A stretch of 17,971 nucleotides of DNA from Spirochaetaceae bacterium (GTDB taxonomy: Bacteria; Spirochaetota; Spirochaetia; Treponematales; Breznakiellaceae): the NCBI GenBank assembly GCA_031284645.1, contig JAITXS010000059.1:1-17971 (forward strand). Direction: 5' to 3'. The position numbers and the translations under genes are program-made. Below are positions 13,436 through 17,971 of this stretch, one piece after another (position 1 is the stretch's first letter; each line of letters opens with the position of its first letter). The notes under the pieces are model-generated. The model had not been told where the DNA came from, searched no databases, and saw nothing but the letters and a program-made list of their open reading frames with translations.

Positions 13436-15064
13436 CTAATAGCCGTCTGACATTACGCGGTTTTTATCACGTTGATAAAGGTCCTGGTATATCAGATTGC
13501 GGTCTTTTAATTTGTCCTTCAAGTTTTGCGCGAAAGGCATATACCGCCAAAAAATCCCCCGTACCTCTTTATCCAGTTTTTGTATGCCTTCGGCTTCTTT
13601 TGTCATCCACGAGATGTAATCCTGAATAAAATATAGTTTTACATCGCCTTTTATTTTTTGCGACTGAAACCACTGATAATAATTTCCGGTGAGGCCTTCT
13701 TCCATCCAGTAAAAGGATGCTACTTCTTTGGCGAATTGCCAGCGGTAATCACCAATTGCTGTAAGGATTGCTATGGTAATATTCTTCGGATAAAGCGGGA
13801 CTGCGATGCGTCCCCGGCTTGTAAGTTTATTCATTCTGTCAAACGGCTCCCAACAGACGCCGTAATCGCCGTAAGTCGGTAAAAGCAGTACAAAGGGCAC
13901 GATTCTGTTGATTTGATTTTTATATTTTCGCAGGAAGACTTCGTTATCTATGCTTTCCACCCATGCTAATTTTCTTATCACATTTTCCCGATAACAGACA
14001 TCATTAGGCGCACGGTGAAAATATTCTCCGCTCAGCATGGGGAAACTGTTCCCCATTTTGCCTATTGTCATTTTTGCCATCTGTCTGATTGAATTAAATT
14101 CAGTATTGAGGGCTTGTAAGTCAACCGAGACGGATTCGGCAGCCTGGAGTTTTTCCAGTTTTTCTTTTACGGACGCGCTGGCTGCTTTGTTCTCGGTATA
14201 TATATTTACAAGGTTGCTTATCTCGCGGTCAAAACGCGATAAATCTTTGAGTATTTCCTGAACTTCGACAAGCGCTTTTTTTTGCTCATCGGCATAACAA
14301 TTATCAATTTCTGCAAATTGAGGATGAGGGCTGTGTCCGGTAATAAAACTAATTCTGCTTTTAAGGATCCCCTCGTTTTCTTTTCGTTTTATATTTAAAT
14401 TCCGCAACATGCCCTGCGTTCCCTCAAGTTTTCCGTCAAGCTTTTCTATCAGGGTGCGAAAATGGGCGCTGTTATCGTTCCTGTCCGACCGCACTTCATC
14501 CGTGCTTGACGCTTTTATCTCATTCCGGCCTATCGAGCGCAGCCATTCATCAATATAATATACAGCCGATTCGGGTGATGGGCCATCAATTATTTTTGAA
14601 AAAAAGTCCCTTGTTTCGGGGTTGAGTGTTTCGGGGTTTAACAGGGCGTAACGTAAAAGGAACTTTTTCGGCTCACAAATCGCTCCCGTTGCTTCCCGGG
14701 CTATCTTGGCGCAGTAATCCCAATAAATATTAATGATTTGCTGACGAAAAACTGTTTTGTCTTTTTGATCCGCCGCCCCCATGTATTTTTGATAAATATC
14801 ATGCAGCCGTTTTGCTTCGTCCCCGCCATGAGTAAGCGCGTTTTTGTAATAAGAGGGATCGTTAAAAACCGGAGCAGCGGTATCAGAGAGTAGGGTGCTG
14901 ATAAGCGGAAATTGAGGAAAGCCCGCCGCAGACAACGGAAGAGTCTCTTCGGCGGACTCTTCCTGAAAATCCGAAACAGCGTTTTCACTGCCGGAGCCGG
15001 TCTCTGAAATAAGGTCCGTCTCCGCTTTGAGCGATTCTGCCGTTTTATCGGATTCAAGATTCAT
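13436..15064 (-). CDS. Conserved-type protein of unknown function with coiled coils
   Basis: I do not recognise this 542-residue protein. The first 45 residues are acidic and Ser/Glu-rich, with no signal peptide or membrane segment. Residues 65-180 look globular and helical, with many Tyr and Trp. Residues about 200-240 and 255-325 have heptad-like Leu/Lys/Glu patterns of coiled coils (DEQKKALVEVQEILKDL and SVKEKLEKLQAAE). The C-terminal 200 residues are rich in aromatics (YQWFQSQ, FYWMEEGL, GIFWRYMPF) and look like a folded domain, with no catalytic motif I can name. It is probably cytoplasmic. A TTGACG/TAGTTT promoter ends 7 nt before the ATG and no ribosome-binding site is seen. Its stop lies beside a palindromic repeat and 108 nt ahead of proA. 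Codon use resembles neighbouring genes, so it is very probably real. Confidence 0.75.
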   Translation of the reverse strand: MNLESDKTAESLKAETDLISETGSGSENAVSDFQEESAEETLPLSAAGFPQFPLISTLLSDTAAPVFNDPSYYKNALTHGGDEAKRLHDIYQKYMGAADQKDKTVFRQQIINIYWDYCAKIAREATGAICEPKKFLLRYALLNPETLNPETRDFFSKIIDGPSPESAVYYIDEWLRSIGRNEIKASSTDEVRSDRNDNSAHFRTLIEKLDGKLEGTQGMLRNLNIKRKENEGILKSRISFITGHSPHPQFAEIDNCYADEQKKALVEVQEILKDLSRFDREISNLVNIYTENKAASASVKEKLEKLQAAESVSVDLQALNTEFNSIRQMAKMTIGKMGNSFPMLSGEYFHRAPNDVCYRENVIRKLAWVESIDNEVFLRKYKNQINRIVPFVLLLPTYGDYGVCWEPFDRMNKLTSRGRIAVPLYPKNITIAILTAIGDYRWQFAKEVASFYWMEEGLTGNYYQWFQSQKIKGDVKLYFIQDYISWMTKEAEGIQKLDKEVRGIFWRYMPFAQNLKDKLKDRNLIYQDLYQRDKNRVMSDGY

Positions 15065-15100
15065 ATACTAAAAACTACCAAAAGCGCCGTGGATCGTCAA
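15065..15100 (-). promoter_or_regulatory. Promoter of the 542-residue protein gene
   Basis: On the minus strand, TTGACG (15100-15095) and TAGTTT (15077-15072) are 17 nt apart. The ATG at 15064 comes 7 nt after the -10 box, so transcription would start at or next to the start codon. The -35 is a near-perfect match; the -10 is weaker (three of six to consensus). Confidence 0.4.
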
Positions 15101-15190
15101 TATCTCGGCAATAGTATTCGGGAATTTCCCGGTTAAAACACATCGTCCGTGTCTGAGGCGAGATATCAGCGGCTCGGCATTCGCTGCTTC

Positions 15191-16126
15191 CTAAAACCCT
15201 ACGAATAATATTTCAGGCTCAAGCTCTATACCAAGATTCAGGCGCACCCTGTCTTTGATAAGTGTAATAAGAGAAAGGACATCATGGGCACTTGCGCCTC
15301 CGGTGTTGATGATAAAGTTTCCGTGCCAGTCGGCAAGCCGTGCTCCGCCGATCTGAGTTCCACGCAAGCCAAGCTCCTCTATGATTTTTCCGGTGGGCTT
15401 ACCAAATGTGCGGTTGTTTTTAAAAACAGAACCGGCCGATGGATAAGAAAAGTGTCCCTTTGATTCTCTGTCCTTGCGGTATGTTTCCATTTGCTGCGAA
15501 ATCTCGTACGCATTGCCTTTTTTAACCCGAAAAGACGCGGAAAGGATCAGAATATCACGATTTTGAAAAGGACTTTTTTTATAATCGTAATCCTCGTTCC
15601 GGTAAGGGACAATCACTTTATTACCTGATTCGTCAAGGATTTCAACTGAGGAAAGAATATCGGAAAGGGATTTTTCGTAACAACGGGCATTCATCCAGAC
15701 AGCGCCGCCTATGGTACCCGGAAGTCCGGCAAGGAATTCCAAACCACAGAGAGAGTGTTCCAGTGCAAAACGAGCGGCCTCATCGCTTTTTGTTCCGGAG
15801 CGGCAACAAATTTCATACAAGGCACCGGACTGTGCTCCGAATTGCCCGTCTTTACCATTCTCTTTACCGGCGTCATCGGGTTTTGCTTTGATAACACAAC
15901 CTTTCCACTCTGAAACATCAAGAATAGTACCACGAAATCCTTGGTCCGAAACCAAAATATTTGAGCCTAAACCCAAAATGAAAAGAGCTGTCTTCTCTGT
16001 ACGATTTTTTTTAAGGATTTCGGCGGCTTCTTCTATAAAAACATCACAAGGGGGTTTTATATAAAAATCAGCAGGACCGCCTATATGAAAGCTGGTATGC
16101 CCTGCAAGCGGTTCGTTTCGAAGCAA
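15191..16126 (-). CDS. murB: UDP-N-acetylenolpyruvoylglucosamine reductase
   Basis: MurB is the FAD enzyme that reduces UDP-GlcNAc-enolpyruvate to UDP-MurNAc in peptidoglycan synthesis. FAD-binding motifs are HTSFHIGGPAD (10-20), LGLGSNILVSDQGFRGT (51-67) and GLPGTIGGAVWMNA (134-147). The substrate domain shows YRKDRESKGHFSYPSAGSVF (216-235) with the catalytic Ser, and ends with ELEPEILFVG carrying the final Glu. The 311-residue length fits the short (type II) MurB forms. The only available start is TTG 16126, two codons after the maf TAG in the same frame; the N-terminus before TSFHIGG is therefore short (10 residues) and no strong ribosome-binding site is seen. Translation probably depends on coupling to maf, the gene just upstream. 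Confidence 0.93.
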   Translation of the reverse strand: MLRNEPLAGHTSFHIGGPADFYIKPPCDVFIEEAAEILKKNRTEKTALFILGLGSNILVSDQGFRGTILDVSEWKGCVIKAKPDDAGKENGKDGQFGAQSGALYEICCRSGTKSDEAARFALEHSLCGLEFLAGLPGTIGGAVWMNARCYEKSLSDILSSVEILDESGNKVIVPYRNEDYDYKKSPFQNRDILILSASFRVKKGNAYEISQQMETYRKDRESKGHFSYPSAGSVFKNNRTFGKPTGKIIEELGLRGTQIGGARLADWHGNFIINTGGASAHDVLSLITLIKDRVRLNLGIELEPEILFVGF

Positions 16127-16132
16127 AACTTT

Positions 16133-16720
16133 CTAGTCCCGGTATGGATAACCATTTTGGAGCAACATCTCGTAAAACTCACGTAAGGGGAGTCCCACAA
16201 CATTACTGTAAGAACCGTTGATCCTTGAAACAAAGCAGGCACCAAGACCTTGAATCCGGTAGGAACCGGCTGCGCCCTGCCACTCGCCGGTATCAAGATA
16301 CCAATTTAAATCACTCCGGCTCATCTGAGCAAAGGTGATATGAGTTGAGACTGGTTTACAGTCAATAGCATTAGCTTTGCCGTTAAAAAGAGCGCAGGCA
16401 GTAATAACCTCATGCTCCTTGCCTGAAAGTATTTTTAAGGTTTCTTCCGCCTCTTCCCGCGAAGAGCTTTTGCCGAAAATCCTGTCCTCAACCGCAATGA
16501 GAGTATCGGCGGCAAAAATCCATAAAGGTATTTTCCCTTTTAGATCCTCTATTACTTTTTCTACTTTTTTTTTCGCCATAGCCATAGCAAAATCAGGGGG
16601 AGAAATTCCTCCTGTGTTTTTCTCTTCCACAAGCGGCGGAATAATTTTAAACGGCAATCCAAGCAGCTTAAAATATTCCTGACGCCGGAGAGAGCCTGAC
16701 GCTAAAACAATTGACTCCAT
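16133..16720 (-). CDS. maf: Maf-type nucleoside triphosphate pyrophosphatase
   Basis: Maf proteins hydrolyse non-canonical or modified nucleoside triphosphates (dTTP/UTP or m7GTP types) to monophosphates and have been linked to septum control. The 195-residue protein begins ESIVLASGSLRRQEYF (the S-x-x-R loop), then FAADTLIAVEDR with the catalytic Asp72. It ends with the diagnostic GSYRIQGLGACFVSRINGSY and NVVGLPL. ATG 16720 is chosen because the family starts immediately with this strand; the open frame to 16849 would add 43 unrelated residues that cover a promoter. A TTGCGA/TATAAT promoter ends 6 nt before the ATG, pointing to leaderless translation. murB follows after two codons. The exact substrate subtype is undecided. 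Confidence 0.93.
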   Translation of the reverse strand: MESIVLASGSLRRQEYFKLLGLPFKIIPPLVEEKNTGGISPPDFAMAMAKKKVEKVIEDLKGKIPLWIFAADTLIAVEDRIFGKSSSREEAEETLKILSGKEHEVITACALFNGKANAIDCKPVSTHITFAQMSRSDLNWYLDTGEWQGAAGSYRIQGLGACFVSRINGSYSNVVGLPLREFYEMLLQNGYPYRD

Positions 16721-16755
16721 ATAACTATTATAACCCGTATTTCTATAGTTCGCAA
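16721..16755 (-). promoter_or_regulatory. Promoter of maf-murB
   Basis: On the minus strand, TTGCGA (16755-16750), a 17-nt spacer and a perfect TATAAT (16732-16727) precede the maf ATG by only 6 nt (AGTTAT). The predicted start of transcription is the A of the ATG. No ribosome-binding site is possible within such a transcript. Confidence 0.6.
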
Positions 16756-16802
16756 GCACTATTTTATCATTGGTGCAATTCGTAGCCGTAAAGTGGCTTA
16801 AA

Positions 16803-16829
16803 ATGCCATAAAACAGCCGTTTTTGGCAT
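16803..16829. other. Strong hairpin upstream of the maf promoter
   Basis: ATGCCATAAAAC (16803-16814) pairs with GTTTTTGGCAT (16819-16829) across an AGCC loop, with one bulged T. A T4 run follows on the minus strand. It could be a weak minus-strand terminator or a protein site; no gene ends there. A second small hairpin, CCTGAA/TTCAGG, lies at 16871-16890. The remaining bases to 16956 show no gene. Confidence 0.35.
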
Positions 16830-16956
16830 ATTTTACGATGTTCTGACATATATTCCGTTCACAATGCCATCCTGAACAGAGCGATTCAGGGCAGTTTCAA
16901 GCATTAACACCATACGTTAAACGACTACGGATTGAAGTTTAATATGTTTTTACCGC

Positions 16957-16992
16957 TTGACAAAAACCCGCCATCCATCATAAACTTACACC
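16957..16992 (+). promoter_or_regulatory. Promoter of a small ORF or small RNA
   Basis: A perfect TTGACA (16957-16962) and TAAACT (16981-16986) are 18 nt apart. The ATG at 16993 lies 6 nt after the -10 box. Together with the terminator at 17208-17250 it defines a predicted transcript of about 260 nt. Confidence 0.5.
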
Positions 16993-17136
16993 ATGAGGAA
17001 AGAGGTGAACGATCTCATATCGGAAGCAGTCCAGCTGATTTTCTCTCTCATTGATGGTGCAGTAGAATACCTGTCGCCGTATGCGCACAGCGCCAATACC
17101 CAATACCCAATACCCAATACCCAAATTATTATTTAA
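16993..17136 (+). CDS. Small ORF, 47 residues, with its own promoter
   Basis: The frame encodes MRKEVNDLISEAVQLIFSLI, then DGAVEYLSPYAHSA, then a tail (NTQYPIPNTQIII) coded by four CCCAATA heptamers. The first 34 residues could form an amphipathic helix. The last 13 look like repeat intrusion into an older, longer gene. Initiation may be at the ATG as a leaderless message, or at GTG 17005, which has AGGA 5 nt upstream. I recognise no family. The well-formed promoter and terminator support a real transcript; whether the product is the peptide or the RNA itself is open. Confidence 0.35.
   Translation: MRKEVNDLISEAVQLIFSLIDGAVEYLSPYAHSANTQYPIPNTQIII
17095..17122 (+). repeat. Heptamer tandem repeat (AATACCC)x4
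   Basis: Four exact head-to-tail AATACCC units, with CCC tracts at 17099, 17106, 17113 and 17120. On the minus strand this is GGGTATT repeated, four G3 tracts with 4-nt loops, a canonical G-quadruplex pattern. The same unit occurs twice within the left repeat (419-428). Confidence 0.85.
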
Positions 17137-17207
17137 GCGCAAAAAAGTTTGTCAAGCCCCCCAGAGGGGAAATCAGCAATTTCAATATAAAACCTCGAAA
17201 AAGAATG

Positions 17208-17255
17208 ACCACAGAAGCTATGGAATTTATCCACAGCTTCTGTGGTTTTTATTTT
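17208..17255 (+). terminator. Rho-independent terminator
   Basis: ACCACAGAAGCT (17208-17219) and AGCTTCTGTGGT (17235-17246) form a perfect 12-bp stem with a 15-nt loop, directly followed by TTTTT-A-TTTT. It ends the predicted transcript that starts near 16993. Confidence 0.8.
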
Positions 17256-17293
17256 ATCAATCTCTATGCAGTCCCGTTTTTTAGCAGGCAAAC

Positions 17294-17578
17294 ATGAAAA
17301 ATTCAAAGCCTGAAACAAAGAGGACGGTGCTCAAGATTGGTTTTGTTTTAAGAGTGACAGGCGACCTTCCCGCTTTTTTTGCTGTCCCGCGAGTTTATAT
17401 ATCTTCTGCTGATTATATCGCATCACCTGAATTGTGCGGGGTAGTTTTAGTGCCTGTCGTAAAATTTGGGATTTTATGTATTTATGAGTACATTACACAC
17501 AGATCGTTAGGGTTTGAAAAAATAAAATACCGGCATGGAGAAACAATGCAAAGGTCTAGGCAGGGTAAAGGGGAGTAG
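17294..17578 (+). CDS. Doubtful small ORF, 94 residues
   Basis: A possible protein with a hydrophobic middle (PELCGVVLVPVVKFGILCIY, residues about 45-64) that might span the membrane once. Its ATG has only a weak AGG upstream, and it starts about 40 nt after a strong terminator with no clear promoter. Its last codons run into the G-rich repeat (RQGKGE, then TAG). No family is recognised. It may be chance or the remains of a gene cut by the repeat. Confidence 0.25.
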   Translation: MKNSKPETKRTVLKIGFVLRVTGDLPAFFAVPRVYISSADYIASPELCGVVLVPVVKFGILCIYEYITHRSLGFEKIKYRHGETMQRSRQGKGE

Positions 17579-17730
17579 GGTTTAGGGTACAGGTTTTCTG
17601 GTAAAGTCTAAACCCCCTACCCCGAAGCAAAGAGTCAAGGGGAATTGGGTATAAGGTAAAGGCTGTCTGGTAAAACCCAGACCCTATACCCACCACCCTA
17701 AACCCTATTTAGACCCAAGACCCTAATAAG
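17557..17730. repeat. G-rich/C-rich snap-back repeat, right copy
   Basis: The order of landmarks matches the left copy: GGGTA (17585-17589), CCCGAAGC (17621-17628), TTGGGTA (17645-17651), GGCTGTCTG (17661-17669), then a series of CCC tracts to 17722. Spacing is 36, 24 and 16 bases between them here, against 34, 23 and 14 in the left copy. At its 5' end, GGG-TAAA-GGGG-AGTA-GGG-TTTA-GGG (17563-17587) is a complete G-quadruplex motif. The 15-mer AAAGGGGAGTAGGGT (17567-17581) also occurs, inverted, at 437-451. The repeat lies directly ahead of the ribosome-binding site of the next gene. Confidence 0.7.
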
Positions 17731-17744
17731 CAAGGAGAAGAAGG

Positions 17745-17971
17745 ATGAAAAGAAAAGTGAGAGCCGGCGTGTTGGCCGCATTGATGATAACGGGAGCAGG
17801 TCTCTGGGGGCAGGAAGCCGGAGAGATTAATGCGGGAATCCTGTTGGAAAGTGCAATGGGAACGCGCAAGGGCATAAGCATGGAGGGCGGCATAATCGGC
17901 GGGTACGGAGTCACGGATAATCTGAGCATCGGGATAAAAGCAGATTACGGGCATGACTTTAGCAATCTCGG
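17745..17971 (+). CDS. Exported, probably outer-membrane beta-barrel protein, N-terminal part
   Basis: The gene runs off the right edge; 75 residues are visible. The N-terminus KRKVRAGVLAALMITGAGLW followed by GQEAGEI is a signal peptide with a probable cleavage site near GLWGQ. The mature part alternates Gly and hydrophobic residues (GGIIGGYGVTDNLSIGIKAD), the strand pattern of small outer-membrane barrels common in spirochaetes. A purine-rich AAGGAGAAGAAGG ends right before the ATG. The function is unknown, and the G-rich repeat occupies its leader region. Confidence 0.65.
   Translation, partial: MKRKVRAGVLAALMITGAGLWGQEAGEINAGILLESAMGTRKGISMEGGIIGGYGVTDNLSIGIKADYGHDFSNL

Noticed and set aside
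15101..15190. RNA gene in the murB-downstream gap
   Set aside because: No cloverleaf, conserved T-loop or other known RNA signature found; only a weak inverted match (GAGATAT/ATATCTC).
16721..16849. N-terminal extension of Maf by 43 residues
   Set aside because: The extension covers a strong promoter and hairpin and has no counterpart in the family; ATG 16720 gives the standard N-terminus.
17095..17122. Heptamer array as a CRISPR or origin iteron set
   Set aside because: Seven-base units have no spacers, and no Cas, DnaA-box or replication gene is nearby.
17137..17172. Third copy of the GC-rich palindromic element (CCCCCC-AGA-GGGG)
   Set aside because: Too short, and block order differs from the two accepted copies.

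Overview
The window reads as a bacterial chromosome of moderate GC content, most likely from a spirochaete of the Treponema group. This is inferred from the style of the proteins (the Lnt, IspF and MurB variants, a long coiled-coil protein of unknown family, a small outer-membrane barrel-type protein at the right edge) and from frequent GTG and TTG starts. No rRNA, tRNA, CRISPR array or insertion sequence was found.

Layout, left to right. (1) The 3' end of an S41 peptidase gene (1-306) meets lnt (minus strand) across a repeat-rich convergent gap. (2) Divergent from lnt is a sugar-transfer pair: a Dpm1-like polyprenyl-phosphate glycosyltransferase fused to a GtrA domain, then a GT-C type integral-membrane transferase. 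(3) A defence-type island (about 5.08-8.78 kb) holds hsdM, a HepT-like HEPN toxin gene, and an ORF in which a MntA-like nucleotidyltransferase is fused to an HsdS that has lost most of its first target-recognition domain. A broken remnant of a probable DUF2326/ABC-ATPase protein follows. No hsdR is present. (4) A plus-strand cluster: proC, an MFS transporter, ispF. (5) A convergent minus-strand series: maf, murB, a 542-residue protein of unknown function, proA, and a stand-alone histidine-kinase-like ATPase. (6) A 1-kb, gene-poor right end with a promoter-ORF-terminator unit, a doubtful ORF, heptamer and G-rich repeats, and the start of an exported protein gene.

The genes cover envelope biogenesis (lnt, the two glycosyltransferases, murB), proline synthesis (proC and proA in separate transcription units), isoprenoid synthesis (ispF) and nucleotide-pool or cell-division housekeeping (maf).

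The most notable observations are: the fusion of the TA antitoxin to a one-TRD specificity subunit; four genes whose predicted -10 boxes lie only 6-7 nt before the ATG, suggesting leaderless mRNAs; a GC-rich palindromic element inserted in frame in lnt with a diverged second copy near proA; and a 130-150-bp G-rich/C-rich snap-back repeat present near both ends of the window.
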